From the NCBI GenBank assembly GCA_030527715.1, contig JAUNAF010000005.1, positions 1 to 48,044 on the forward strand: a stretch of DNA of 48,044 bases, read 5' to 3'. Each line of letters opens with the position of its first letter. The first letter of the stretch is position 1. Of the stretch, positions 21,607 to 30,082 are shown piece by piece. Source of the stretch: Eubacteriales bacterium. Its GTDB lineage: Bacteria; Bacillota; Clostridia; Lachnospirales; Lachnospiraceae. Below the pieces are notes generated by a model. It did no database searches. It worked only from the letters and a program-made list of their open reading frames with translations, and was not told where the DNA came from. The position numbers were made by a program, and so were the translations under genes.

Positions 21607-22710
21607 ATGCAGGAATTTTTCGAGGCAAAAAGAAAGATAAAATCAGAAAATATGGAGCAGCTCGCTGCATATCGCGACCATTTGAGAGAGCATCCGAGGC
21701 TGGTCTATCTGTTTGTGGAGCTGACGGATCAGTGCAACCTGCACTGCTGGCACTGCGGAAGTGAATGCGGAGGAGGAAAGGCGAGTTTTCTGGATACAGA
21801 ACTGTTGCTGCGGACACTGGAGACAGTGGCGGAGGACTTCAAACCGCAGCAGATCATGATCTGTCTGACCGGAGGCGAACCGCTGCTGCATCCGGATTTT
21901 TTCAGGATCGTTGAGTATATCCTGAAGCTTGGATTTTTGTGGGGCATTACCACAAACGGAACGCTGATCGATGAGAAGACGGCTTACCGATTGAAAGCGC
22001 TTTCTCTTGCCTCAGTCACGATCAGTATGGACGGCACAGAGCAGACGCACGACAGTCTGCGCGGAAGGAAAGGCGCTTTTCAGAAGACTGTGGCAGCAGT
22101 CCGGCATCTCAACGCGGCAGGCATTCCGGTGCAGATCACCTCTGTGATACATCGGGATAATTTTGCACAGCTGGACGAGATGTATGAGCTGATGGTGCAG
22201 ATGAAGACAGCCTCCTGGCGGCTGATCAATCTGGAACCGATCGGAAGAGCGCTGCAATATCCGGAGAAATTTCTTACGCAGAGTCAGATGACGGGACTGC
22301 TGGATTATATCAGACAGAAGCGGTTTGCCAAGGATACTCCGATGGATGTCCGTTTCGGCTGCTCGCATTATCTTTCCTTCGAGTACGAGAGAGAAGTGCG
22401 GGATAACTATTTTTTCTGCGGTTCAGGACTCTATGTCGCATCGATTCTGTGCAATGGAGACATCTACTCCTGTCTGGATATCGAGCGGAGGCCGGAGCTG
22501 GTACAGGGAAATATTGAGAAGGACCGATTCTCGGAAGTCTGGTATCAGAGATTTCAGGAGTTTCGAAAAGACCGTTCCATGGAAAATGAGACGTGCAGAA
22601 GCTGTCCGGAGCGAAGATACTGCGGAGGAGATTCCACACATACCTGGGAATTTGATAAGAAGGAACCGGCTTTCTGCATCAGAAAATGGCAGGATCCGGC
22701 TGATAAGTAA
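21607..22710 (+). CDS. Radical SAM/SPASM domain protein
   Basis: A 367-residue radical SAM enzyme. The 4Fe-4S motif is Cys43, Cys47 and Cys50 in TDQCNLHCWHCG, followed by the SAM-binding TGGEPLLHPDFF and a TTNGTLID strand. The C-terminal SPASM region (CGSGLYVASILCNGDIYSCLD and CRSCPERRYCGGDSTHTW) holds cysteines for auxiliary clusters. SPASM proteins modify peptides or proteins, or mature dehydrogenases; the substrate here is unknown. It sits between two secreted-protein genes. I start at ATG 21607 after the upstream stop; in-frame ATGs at 21565 and 21574 would overlap the previous gene. The start is uncertain because no clear ribosome site is present. Confidence 0.85.
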   Translation: MQEFFEAKRKIKSENMEQLAAYRDHLREHPRLVYLFVELTDQCNLHCWHCGSECGGGKASFLDTELLLRTLETVAEDFKPQQIMICLTGGEPLLHPDFFRIVEYILKLGFLWGITTNGTLIDEKTAYRLKALSLASVTISMDGTEQTHDSLRGRKGAFQKTVAAVRHLNAAGIPVQITSVIHRDNFAQLDEMYELMVQMKTASWRLINLEPIGRALQYPEKFLTQSQMTGLLDYIRQKRFAKDTPMDVRFGCSHYLSFEYEREVRDNYFFCGSGLYVASILCNGDIYSCLDIERRPELVQGNIEKDRFSEVWYQRFQEFRKDRSMENETCRSCPERRYCGGDSTHTWEFDKKEPAFCIRKWQDPADK

Positions 22711-22739
22711 GATAACCGTCCAGAGGAAGGAGGATGTCT

Positions 22740-23309
22740 ATGAAGAAAAAGAAGAAAATGATTCCGGTAGTAATGTCGACGATGATCGCTGCACCGACGA
22801 TCGCAGGAGCAGTTCAGGCGGAAGAGGTATCAGAGTACGAGGCTGTAGCATTCACCCCGGGCGGACAGATGCGCACAGATTATGAAAATCGATGCGGAAA
22901 CTGTCATTCCCACTTAGAGGAGGGGGACAAATACTGCAGGGTCTGCGGAACAAAGGTCGGCGAAGGGGCGTATGAACCGTATTCAGATATGATGCAGTGT
23001 ATCTACGGACCTGCTCCGGTGATGAGAACTCATGTCTGCAAAGACTGCGGTTACAGCTGGGAGGCATACATGATGGTGGACGATCAGAAGCACTGTCCGC
23101 AGTGCGGCGGAGAAGCGCCGGTGAAAGAGTCTGCATCAGAGAATGAGCCGGAAACGGAAAAGCCAAAGAAGAAAACAAAGAAAAAGAAGAAAAACAAAAA
23201 ACAGTCCGGGAAACAGAAAAAGAGCAGGAAAAAGAAGAACAAGAAGAATAACAAGAACAGAAAAAAGAAGAGCAACAGTCAGAAAAGCAGGAAAAAGAAG
23301 AAAAGATAA
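22740..23309 (+). CDS. Secreted zinc-ribbon protein with polylysine tail
   Basis: A 189-residue protein of unknown function. A signal peptide (MKKKKKMIPVV...AGAVQA) is followed by two four-cysteine zinc ribbons, CGNCHSHLEEGDKYCRVCG and CKDCG...HCPQCGG, separated by about 30 residues. The last 55 residues are almost entirely lysine with some asparagine, arginine and serine. ATG 22740 is six bases after AGGAGG (22728-22733), while ATG 22734 touches it, so 22740 is the start. Zinc ribbons outside the cell are unusual. The basic tail could bind teichoic acid or nucleic acid (inference). It follows the radical SAM gene by 29 bases and might be its substrate or merely its neighbour. Confidence 0.75.
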   Translation: MKKKKKMIPVVMSTMIAAPTIAGAVQAEEVSEYEAVAFTPGGQMRTDYENRCGNCHSHLEEGDKYCRVCGTKVGEGAYEPYSDMMQCIYGPAPVMRTHVCKDCGYSWEAYMMVDDQKHCPQCGGEAPVKESASENEPETEKPKKKTKKKKKNKKQSGKQKKSRKKKNKKNNKNRKKKSNSQKSRKKKKR

Positions 23310-23331
23310 ATGAGGAAGATCTTTTTCGTAT

Positions 23332-23400
23332 TTCCGACTTGACAGATAGGAATTCGAGTGCTATATTCTAAATCGGGAATTCTGAGTAAATAAGTCGGAA
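23332..23400. promoter_or_regulatory. Putative IscR operator repeats
   Basis: TTCCGACTT (23332-23340) is a perfect inverted copy of AAGTCGGAA (23392-23400). The core GGAATTC recurs three times between 23349 and 23403, twice within TCGGAATTC or TCGGGAATTC. The left arm overlaps the -35. This suggests autoregulation by the Rrf2-family product encoded directly downstream. Confidence 0.5.
23339..23367 (+). promoter_or_regulatory. iscR promoter
   Basis: TTGACA (23339-23344), 17 bases, TATATT (23362-23367). It is embedded in a set of repeats likely to be the IscR operator. Confidence 0.75.
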
Positions 23401-23428
23401 TTCAAGAGCAAAGAATAAGGAGGGCGGC

Positions 23429-23887
23429 ATGAAACTTTCTACGAAGGGCAGATATGGTCTGCGTGCGATGATCGATCTTGCAATGTTCTGCGAGGAAGAG
23501 ACCGTCTCTATCAGCTGTATTGCCGCAAGACAGCACATCTCGGAAAGCTATCTGGAGCAGCTGGTGCGCAAGCTGAGAAAAGCAGAGCTGGTCGTCAGCA
23601 GCAGAGGCGCTCAGGGCGGCTATCGTCTGGCAAGACCTGCAGCGGAGATCTCAGTCGGTGACATTCTTCGTGCTCTGGAAGGAAATCTGGATGCGGTGGA
23701 GTGTCCGGGATTAAAAGAAGATCAGGGCTGCGAAGGAGCTGATTTCTGTGTAACAAAGTTTGTATGGCAGAAGATCAACGACAGCATCACCGAGGCGGTG
23801 GATGAGATCCATCTGGATCAGCTGGTAAATGAGAGCAGAAAAGCCTGGGAAAATAAAAAAGATATTTCAATAAAATGTGAGAATTGA
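23429..23887 (+). CDS. iscR: Rrf2-family Fe-S cluster regulator (IscR-like)
   Basis: A 152-residue transcription regulator. The N-terminal winged helix contains STKGRYGLRAMIDLA and HISESYLEQLVRKLRKAELVVSSRGAQGGYRLAR, the Rrf2 signature. Three cysteines in ECPGLKEDQGCEGADFC are the probable ligands of a 2Fe-2S cluster. It heads the iscR-iscS-iscU-mnmA cluster and probably represses it when clusters are abundant. The iscS ribosome site overlaps its stop. CymR, a cysteine-metabolism Rrf2 protein, is the alternative, but the cluster cysteines and neighbours favour IscR. Confidence 0.92.
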   Translation: MKLSTKGRYGLRAMIDLAMFCEEETVSISCIAARQHISESYLEQLVRKLRKAELVVSSRGAQGGYRLARPAAEISVGDILRALEGNLDAVECPGLKEDQGCEGADFCVTKFVWQKINDSITEAVDEIHLDQLVNESRKAWENKKDISIKCEN

Positions 23888-23898
23888 GGTTGGATACG

Positions 23899-25083
23899 AT
23901 GAAGAAGACAATTTATCTTGATAACGCAGCAACAACAAAGACATCCCTTGCAGTTGTAGAGGCAATGCTTCCGTATTTCTCAGAATTTTACGGAAACGCA
24001 TCCACTGTCTACAGCCTGGGAAATGAGAGCAAGCGAGCAATGAACGAAGCTCGCGACAACATTGCGGCTGTGTTAGGTGCAAAATCTGAGGAGATCTATT
24101 TCACCGCAGGCGGTTCCGAGTCTGACAACTGGGCTCTGAAGGCAACCGCTGAGGCATATAAGAGCAAGGGAAACCATATCATTACCTCCAAGATCGAGCA
24201 TCATGCGATCCTTCACACCTGTGAGTGGCTGGAGAAGCAGGGCTTTGAGGTTACTTATCTGGATGTAGATGAGAATGGTAAGGTTCGCCCGGAAGATCTG
24301 AAGAATGCCATCCGTCCGACCACGATTCTGATTTCTGTTATGTTTGCAAACAATGAGATCGGTACGATCGAACCGATTCGTGAGATCGGAGAGATCGCAC
24401 ATGAGAACGGCATCCTTTTCCACACCGATGCAGTACAGGCATTCGGTCAGGTTCCGATCAATGTAGATGAGCTTCATATCGATATGCTCAGCGCCAGCGG
24501 TCATAAGCTGAACGGTCCGAAGGGCATCGGCTTCCTCTATATCCGCAAGGGCGTTAAGATCCGTTCCTTCGTGCACGGCGGAGCTCAGGAGCGCAAACGT
24601 CGTGCAGGTACAGAGAATATTCCGGGTATCGTCGGTCTCGGTGTCGCTGCAAAGTATGCAGCAGAGAGCATGCAGGAGCGTACCGCAAAGGAGATCGAGC
24701 TGCGTGATTATCTGATCAAGCGCATTATGGACGAGGTTCCGCATACCAAGTTAAACGGACATCCGCAGGACAGACTGCCGAACAATGCAAATTTCTGCTT
24801 CCGCTTTATCGAGGGTGAGTCCCTGCTGATCATGCTGGATATGGAAGGTATCTGCGGTTCCAGCGGATCTGCATGTACCTCCGGTTCTCTGGATCCGTCC
24901 CACGTTCTGCTGGCGATCGGACTCCCGCACGAGATCGCGCATGGTTCCTTAAGACTGACTCTGAGTGAGGAGACAACTAAGGAAGACATCGACTTTACCG
25001 TTGACAAGATCAAGGATATCGTTGCAAAACTGCGCAGCATGTCCCCGTTATATGAGGACTTCGTAAAGAAATCTGAAAAATAA
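23899..25083 (+). CDS. iscS: Cysteine desulfurase (NifS/IscS)
   Basis: PLP enzyme of 394 residues that takes sulfur from cysteine as a persulfide. The PLP lysine is in SASGHKLNGPKG. The sulfur-accepting cysteine is in SSGSACTSGSLDPSHVL on the mobile loop. The start is ATG 23899, eight bases after GAGGT; a TTG at 23884 is in frame but less suitable. It delivers sulfur to IscU (next gene) and to MnmA (the gene after), both downstream in the same unit. Length and motifs are complete. Confidence 0.97.
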   Translation: MKKTIYLDNAATTKTSLAVVEAMLPYFSEFYGNASTVYSLGNESKRAMNEARDNIAAVLGAKSEEIYFTAGGSESDNWALKATAEAYKSKGNHIITSKIEHHAILHTCEWLEKQGFEVTYLDVDENGKVRPEDLKNAIRPTTILISVMFANNEIGTIEPIREIGEIAHENGILFHTDAVQAFGQVPINVDELHIDMLSASGHKLNGPKGIGFLYIRKGVKIRSFVHGGAQERKRRAGTENIPGIVGLGVAAKYAAESMQERTAKEIELRDYLIKRIMDEVPHTKLNGHPQDRLPNNANFCFRFIEGESLLIMLDMEGICGSSGSACTSGSLDPSHVLLAIGLPHEIAHGSLRLTLSEETTKEDIDFTVDKIKDIVAKLRSMSPLYEDFVKKSEK

Positions 25084-25133
25084 AGCATAGATTTGTTAGA
25101 CATAGAATTGAAACGATCAGGAGGAAAATAAAA

Positions 25134-25571
25134 ATGTACAGTGAAAAGGTAATGGATCACTTTCAGAATCCGAGAAATGTCGGAGAGATCGAGAATGCAA
25201 GCGGTGTAGGTACTGTCGGAAACGCTAAGTGCGGTGACATCATGAGAATGTATCTGGATATCGATGACAACGGCATCATCCAGGATGTAAAATTCAAGAC
25301 CTTCGGCTGCGGCGCAGCAGTTGCTACCAGCAGCATGGCAACCGAGCTGGTAAAGGGCAAATCCATTCAGCAGGCACTGGAAGTGACCAACAAGGCTGTT
25401 ATGGAGGCTCTGGACGGACTTCCGCCGGTAAAGGTACACTGTTCTCTGCTGGCTGAGGAGGCTATTCACGCAGCACTCTGGGATTATGCTGAGAAGCATG
25501 GTATCAAGATCGAGGGACTTTCCAAGCCGAAGACTGATATCAGCGAGGGCGAAGAGGAAGAGGAATACTAA
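25134..25571 (+). CDS. iscU: Fe-S cluster scaffold IscU/NifU-N
   Basis: A 145-residue scaffold on which 2Fe-2S or 4Fe-4S clusters are assembled. All three ligand cysteines are seen: NAKCGD, TFGCGAA and KVHCSLLAEE. The C-terminal tail is unusually acidic (EGEEEEEY). AGGAGG precedes the ATG. It is placed between iscS and mnmA, two bases before the mnmA start, so co-translation is likely. Confidence 0.96.
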   Translation: MYSEKVMDHFQNPRNVGEIENASGVGTVGNAKCGDIMRMYLDIDDNGIIQDVKFKTFGCGAAVATSSMATELVKGKSIQQALEVTNKAVMEALDGLPPVKVHCSLLAEEAIHAALWDYAEKHGIKIEGLSKPKTDISEGEEEEEY

Positions 25572-25573
25572 GA

Positions 25574-26653
25574 TTGAAAAAAAGAGTAGTAGTAGGCATG
25601 TCCGGAGGAGTAGATTCCTCCGTGGCTGCCTATCTTTTAAAAGAAGAGGGGTATGAAGTCATCGGTGTGACCATGCAGATCTGGCAGGATGAGGATGAGC
25701 AGACCATGCAGAGCAATGGAGGCTGCTGCGGTCTGAGTGCTGTCGAGGATGCGAGAAGAGTTGCACAGCAGCTTGATATCCCTTATTATGTTATGAATTT
25801 CAAGCAGGATTTCCGCAGAAAAGTGATCGATTACTTTGTGGATGAGTATCAGGAGGGCAGAACGCCGAATCCCTGTATCGCCTGCAACCGCTATGTGAAG
25901 TGGGAGTCTCTGCTGCAGCGCAGTCTGGAGATCGGTGCGGACTATATTGCCACCGGTCACTATGCGCGCGTTGCACAGCTGGAGAACGGAAGATATACGA
26001 TCGCAAATTCTGTCACAGCGGAAAAGGATCAGACCTATGCGCTGTACAACCTCACCCAGGAGCAGCTTTCACGCACGCTGATGCCGGTTGGAAACTATCG
26101 AAAGGATGAGATCCGCGGAATCGCAAGAAGCATCGGACTGCGCATCGCAAACAAGCCGGACAGTCAGGATATCTGCTTTGTTCCGGACGGCGATTATGCA
26201 GCATTTCTGGAGGACTATACCGGTCAGCCGTCGGTTCATGGCAGCTTTGTGACTGCGGACGGTACAGTGCTTGGTGAGCATAAGGGTATCACGCATTATA
26301 CGATCGGGCAGAGAAGAGGACTTGGCATTCCGGCGGGCAGGAGAGTGTTTGTCACGGAGATCCGGCCGCAGAGCAATGAGGTCGTCGTCGGGGCAAATGA
26401 GGATCTGTTCCGCACGGTCGTACATGCAGATCACCTGAATTTCATGTCGATACCTGATCTGACCGAAGAACGCGAAGTTATCGCGAAGATCCGCTATAAT
26501 CATAAGGGGGCGAAGGCACGTGTCCGTAAAATCGGAGACGATCTGGTCGAGTGTACTTTTTATGAGAAGCAGAGAGCCATGACGCCGGGACAGGCGCTGG
26601 TGCTCTATGAGAAGGAACATGTACTCGGAGGAGGAACGATCATCCGGGGATAA
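25574..26653 (+). CDS. mnmA: tRNA 2-thiouridine(34) synthase MnmA
   Basis: ATP-dependent thiolase of 359 residues placing sulfur at C2 of the wobble uridine in Lys, Glu and Gln tRNAs. The PP-loop GMSGGVDSS (8-16) binds ATP. The two catalytic cysteines lie in NPCIACNRYVKW and SQDICFVPDGDY, and a beta-barrel C-terminus follows. The start is TTG 25574; the next in-frame ATG cuts into the PP-loop. Its position after iscS/iscU fits direct sulfur relay from IscS. It ends at a two-way terminator. Confidence 0.97.
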   Translation: MKKRVVVGMSGGVDSSVAAYLLKEEGYEVIGVTMQIWQDEDEQTMQSNGGCCGLSAVEDARRVAQQLDIPYYVMNFKQDFRRKVIDYFVDEYQEGRTPNPCIACNRYVKWESLLQRSLEIGADYIATGHYARVAQLENGRYTIANSVTAEKDQTYALYNLTQEQLSRTLMPVGNYRKDEIRGIARSIGLRIANKPDSQDICFVPDGDYAAFLEDYTGQPSVHGSFVTADGTVLGEHKGITHYTIGQRRGLGIPAGRRVFVTEIRPQSNEVVVGANEDLFRTVVHADHLNFMSIPDLTEEREVIAKIRYNHKGAKARVRKIGDDLVECTFYEKQRAMTPGQALVLYEKEHVLGGGTIIRG

Positions 26654-26702
26654 AAAAAGAATCTGCCTTGCCGCGGTCAGAGCGGCAGGCAGATTCTTTT
26701 TC
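26651..26702. terminator. Two-way terminator between mnmA and the PHP gene
   Basis: GAATCTGCCTTGCCGC (26659-26674) pairs with GCGGCAGGCAGATTC (26682-26696) with one bulged T, flanked by seven A residues on one side and T residues on the other. It serves the convergent genes and overlaps the end of the PHP coding region. Confidence 0.88.
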
Positions 26703-27477
26703 TCTGTCTGAAAATACAGTGATGTGTGAAGCCGACTTCTTTTAACAGGGCATCGATACGATCGAATTCCCAGGCAAGATGCATCGGCATATGTCCGTCA
26801 GAGCCGACGATGATGTGTTCTCCGCCGAGCTCGCGGTATCTTCTGAGGACATCCTCGGTCGGATTCGGATGGCCGAGACCGGCTTTGAATCCGGCGGTAT
26901 TTACCTCCAGGCATTTGTCGCGTTCTATGATCAGCTGCAGGATCGGATCGATCAGATCTGCGTAGGCGGCATAGCTGTAATCGCTGCCATAGCGGTTTGC
27001 ATAGCGGACGATGTAGTCGAGATGTCCAAGAGTATCAAAGTCCTGCATGGCGCGCAGGCCATCGAGAGTTTCTCTGAAATAGAGGGCGATTCCGTCATGC
27101 ACACTGCGGGTCTGCCAGTATGCATCATAGTAGGGATCCATACGGTCCGCCAGGTGCTGGGAGGCGATGACATAGTCAAACGGCCAGAGGGAAGTATATT
27201 CCTGATAGTGAGCCCCCAGGTGAGGCTGCATGCCGAGTTCCACACCGAAAAGGATCTCGATCCTGTCCTGATACGCTTCTTTCATCTGACGAAGAGCGGC
27301 GGCGTAGTCTTCGATATCCAGTGAAAACGAAACCTCGTCATCCGGAAAGTCGGCATCATAGTGTTCGGTGAAGCACATGGTGCTCAGACCGCGGGAAATG
27401 CCTTCCTCGATCATCAGCTGCATCGGTGACTCGGAATCCTCGGAAAAAGCAGAATGTAAATGGAAATCATAGCGCAT
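26677..27477 (-). CDS. PHP-domain phosphatase, histidinol-phosphatase (HisJ) family
   Basis: A 266-residue PHP metallo-phosphoesterase. Metal ligands are visible in DFHLHSAFSED near the N-terminus, in FTEHYD, in FDYVIASQH, and in GSDGHMP near the C-terminus. It best resembles HisJ-type histidinol-phosphatase, which would act in histidine synthesis, but no his gene is near, so the substrate could be another phosphate ester. I start at the ATG ending at 27477, which has GGAGG just before it; the upstream in-frame ATG lies across the promoter. It is transcribed alone towards mnmA. Confidence 0.85.
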   Translation of the reverse strand: MRYDFHLHSAFSEDSESPMQLMIEEGISRGLSTMCFTEHYDADFPDDEVSFSLDIEDYAAALRQMKEAYQDRIEILFGVELGMQPHLGAHYQEYTSLWPFDYVIASQHLADRMDPYYDAYWQTRSVHDGIALYFRETLDGLRAMQDFDTLGHLDYIVRYANRYGSDYSYAAYADLIDPILQLIIERDKCLEVNTAGFKAGLGHPNPTEDVLRRYRELGGEHIIVGSDGHMPMHLAWEFDRIDALLKEVGFTHHCIFRQRKRICLPL

Positions 27478-27500
27478 AAGATCAGCCTCCTGGAAAAATA

Positions 27501-27523
27501 TATACAAAGTATCTTTTTGTATA
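27501..27523. promoter_or_regulatory. Inverted repeat at the PHP gene transcription start
   Basis: TATACAAA (27501-27508) and TTTGTATA (27516-27523) form a perfect 8-bp inverted repeat with a 7-base spacer, covering the predicted start point and touching the -10. It could be a repressor operator; the regulator is unknown. Confidence 0.45.
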
Positions 27524-27549
27524 ATATAAAAAGAAAAATAAGTTGTCAA
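27521..27549 (-). promoter_or_regulatory. Promoter of the PHP gene
   Basis: On the minus strand TTGACA (27549-27544), 17 bases, TATTAT (27526-27521). It is a strong consensus match directed at the PHP gene. Confidence 0.75.
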
Positions 27550-27601
27550 ATCGTCAGAATGCTATTTTTATCACAATTTTATCTTTTTCCTAAAATTTGA
27601 C

Positions 27602-27630
27602 TTGAATTTTGGCGAATGATTGGTTAGAAT
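27602..27630 (+). promoter_or_regulatory. gap promoter
   Basis: TTGAAT (27602-27607), 17 bases, TAGAAT (27625-27630). It leaves a 5' leader of about 97 bases. Confidence 0.65.
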
Positions 27631-27678
27631 AAGGAACAGGTTGATGTTTCTCTGAGAATCGGGGGGACAGATACACTT

Positions 27679-27693
27679 TGTGCGTAACGCACA
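27679..27693 (+). promoter_or_regulatory. Small leader hairpin before gap
   Basis: TGTGCG and CGCACA pair around a TAA loop within the gap leader. No T-run follows. It could stabilise the mRNA; the function is unknown. Confidence 0.4.
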
Positions 27694-27733
27694 GACAATT
27701 AATCATAATTCATTCTTAGGAGGAAAAACGATT

Positions 27734-28747
27734 ATGGCAGTAAAAGTAGCGATCAATGGATTCGGCCGTATCGGTCGTCTGGCTTTCAGACAGATGTTCG
27801 GAGCTGAGGGTTACGAAGTTGTAGCAATTAACGATCTGACCAGCCCGAAGATGCTGGCTCATCTGTTAAAGTATGATTCTTCTCAGGGTAAGTATGCTCT
27901 GGCTGATACCGTTTCTGCTGGTGAGGATTCCATCACTGTAGACGGCAAGGAGATCAAGATCTATGCAAAGGCTGATGCTTCCGAGCTTCCGTGGGGCGAG
28001 ATCGGTGTTGACGTAGTTCTGGAGTGTACCGGATTCTACACCTCTAAGGCTAAGGCTGAGGCACACATCAAGGCTGGCGCTCGTAAGGTTGTTATCTCTG
28101 CTCCGGCTGGAAATGATCTTCCGACAATCGTTTATAATGTAAACCACACCACTCTGACTGCTGATGATACAGTTATTTCTGCAGCTTCCTGCACAACTAA
28201 CTGCTTAGCACCGATGGCAAAGGCTCTGAACGATTACCTTCCGGTTGAGTCTGGTATCATGTGCACAATCCACGCTTACACTGGCGATCAGATGATCCTG
28301 GACGGCCCGCAGAGAAAGGGTGACCTCAGAAGATCCCGCGCAGGCGCTATCAACATCGTTCCGAACAGCACCGGTGCTGCAAAGGCAATCGGTCTGGTTA
28401 TTCCGGAGCTGAACGGCAAGCTTATCGGCGCAGCTCAGCGTGTACCGACCCCGACAGGTTCTACCACCATCCTGAACGCAGTTGTTAAGGGTGAGGCTAC
28501 TGTTGAAGGTATCAACGAGGCTATGAAGGCTGCAGCTACCGAGTCCTTCGGTTACAACACCGATGAGATCGTATCCAGCGATATCGTTGGTATGAAGTTC
28601 GGTTCTCTGTTCGATGCTACTCAGACTATGGTTGTTAACCTTGGCAATGGTACTTCTCAGGTTCAGGTTGTTTCCTGGTATGACAATGAGAACTCCTATG
28701 TAAGCCAGATGGTTCGTACCATTAAGTACTTCAGCGAGTTAGCATAA
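27734..28747 (+). CDS. gap: Glyceraldehyde-3-phosphate dehydrogenase
   Basis: Glycolytic NAD enzyme of 337 residues converting glyceraldehyde-3-phosphate to 1,3-bisphosphoglycerate. It shows the Rossmann start [15 protein letters not shown], the catalytic Cys153 in [12 protein letters not shown] and the sugar-phosphate loop. ATG 27734 follows AGGAGG; an earlier in-frame GTG at 27680 lies in the leader hairpin and is rejected. Strong GCT/GTT codon bias agrees with very high expression. A strong terminator separates it from pgk. Confidence 0.98.
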   Translation: MAVKVAINGFGRIGRLAFRQMFGAEGYEVVAINDLTSPKMLAHLLKYDSSQGKYALADTVSAGEDSITVDGKEIKIYAKADASELPWGEIGVDVVLECTGFYTSKAKAEAHIKAGARKVVISAPAGNDLPTIVYNVNHTTLTADDTVISAASCTTNCLAPMAKALNDYLPVESGIMCTIHAYTGDQMILDGPQRKGDLRRSRAGAINIVPNSTGAAKAIGLVIPELNGKLIGAAQRVPTPTGSTTILNAVVKGEATVEGINEAMKAAATESFGYNTDEIVSSDIVGMKFGSLFDATQTMVVNLGNGTSQVQVVSWYDNENSYVSQMVRTIKYFSELA

Positions 28748-28769
28748 GTTTTAACGTCTTAGACCTTAA

Positions 28770-28802
28770 GAGGTCCGGTCTTTGGACCGGACCTCTTTTT
28801 TT
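28770..28802 (+). terminator. Strong terminator or attenuator between gap and pgk
   Basis: GAGGTCCGGTC (28770-28780) and GACCGGACCTC (28785-28795) form a perfect 11-bp GC-rich stem with a TTTG loop and seven T residues (28796-28802). Only 26 bases remain before the pgk ATG, with no promoter visible in them. Confidence 0.92.
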
Positions 28803-28828
28803 ACCGAAAATCATAGGAGGCATTCATC

Positions 28829-30037
28829 ATGGGATTAAATAAAAAATCAGTAGATGATATCAATGTAAAGGGACTGAGAACTCTGGTTCGCTGCGATTTC
28901 AACGTTCCGTTAAAGGAAGGCAAGATCACAGACGAGAACCGTCTGGTTGCAGCTCTTCCGACCATCAAAAAGCTGATCGCTGACGGCGGTAAGGTAATTC
29001 TCTGCTCACACCTCGGAAAGCCGAAGGGAGAGCCGAAGCCGGAGCTTTCTCTTGCACCGGTTGCAGTACGTCTTTCTGAGCTGCTTGGCCAGGAAGTAAA
29101 ATTTGCAGCTGATCCGGAAGTTGTCGGACCGAACGCAAAGGCTGCAGTAGAGGCTATGAAGGATGGCGAGGTCGTTCTTCTTGAGAATACCCGTTATCGT
29201 GTTGAGGAGACCAAGAACGGTGAGGCATTCAGCAAGGAGCTTGCTTCTCTCGCTGATGTATTCGTAAACGATGCTTTCGGTACCGCTCACAGAGCACACT
29301 GCTCTAACGTTGGTGTTACCCAGTACGTTGATACCGCAGTAGTTGGTTATCTGATGCAGAAAGAGATCGACTTCCTTGGAAACGCTGTAGAGACTCCGGT
29401 TCGTCCGTTCGTTGCTATCCTCGGCGGTGCTAAGGTTGCTGATAAGCTGAACGTTATCTCCAACCTGCTTGAGAAGTGCGACACTCTGATCATCGGCGGT
29501 GGTATGGCTTACACCTTCCTGAAGGCTAAGGGCTATGAAGTTGGTACCTCTCTGGTTGATGATGAGAAGATCGCATACTGCAAAGAGATGATGGAGAAGG
29601 CTGAGAAGCTCGGCAAGAAGCTGCTTCTTCCGATCGACACCACCATCGCTGCAGAGTTCCCGAGCCCGATCGATGCTCCGATCGAGGTTGAGGTTGTTCC
29701 GTCCAACGAGATCCCGGCTGACAAGATGGGTCTGGATATCGGCACCAAGACTGCAGAGCTGTACGCTGACGCAGTTAAGAGCGCTAAGACGGTTGTTTGG
29801 AACGGACCGATGGGTGTATTCGAGAACCCGATCCTTGCAAAGGGCACAATTGCAGTTGCTAAGTCTCTTGCAGAGACCGATGCTACCACCATCATCGGCG
29901 GCGGTGATTCCGCAGCAGCTGTTAACCAGCTTGGTTTTGGTGACAAGATGAGCCATATCTCTACCGGCGGCGGTGCTTCCCTTGAGTTCCTTGAGGGTAA
30001 AGAGCTTCCGGGTGTTGCAGCAGCAAACGATAAATAA
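28829..30037 (+). CDS. pgk: Phosphoglycerate kinase
   Basis: Makes ATP from 1,3-bisphosphoglycerate in glycolysis; 402 residues, normal length. Typical segments are [50 protein letters not shown] and the nucleotide loop FLGNAVE...[10 protein letters not shown], ending with GGGDSAAAV and [23 protein letters not shown] lies before the ATG. Codon use is that of a highly expressed gene. It needs read-through of the gap terminator, or an undetected promoter. Confidence 0.98.
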   Translation: MGLNKKSVDDINVKGLRTLVRCDFNVPLKEGKITDENRLVAALPTIKKLIADGGKVILCSHLGKPKGEPKPELSLAPVAVRLSELLGQEVKFAADPEVVGPNAKAAVEAMKDGEVVLLENTRYRVEETKNGEAFSKELASLADVFVNDAFGTAHRAHCSNVGVTQYVDTAVVGYLMQKEIDFLGNAVETPVRPFVAILGGAKVADKLNVISNLLEKCDTLIIGGGMAYTFLKAKGYEVGTSLVDDEKIAYCKEMMEKAEKLGKKLLLPIDTTIAAEFPSPIDAPIEVEVVPSNEIPADKMGLDIGTKTAELYADAVKSAKTVVWNGPMGVFENPILAKGTIAVAKSLAETDATTIIGGGDSAAAVNQLGFGDKMSHISTGGGASLEFLEGKELPGVAAANDK

Positions 30038-30043
30038 TATAAC

Positions 30044-30063
30044 TTTTATATTATAATATAAAA
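30044..30063. repeat. Perfect A/T palindrome between pgk and tpiA
   Basis: A 20-base palindrome made only of A and T (two 10-base arms, TTTTATATTA and its complement) fills most of the 45-base gap. It is too weak for a terminator. It might be an mRNA processing site or a promoter element. Confidence 0.5.
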
Positions 30064-30082
30064 AATCTGGAGGATTTTAAAA

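Noticed and set aside
23150..23309. Repetitive purine-rich stretch as a CRISPR or tandem DNA repeat
   Set aside because: It is in-frame low-complexity coding for lysine, without regular units or spacers.
27680..27733. GTG start extending gap by 18 residues
   Set aside because: It lies inside the leader hairpin, lacks a ribosome site, and the conserved N-terminus begins at ATG 27734, which follows AGGAGG.
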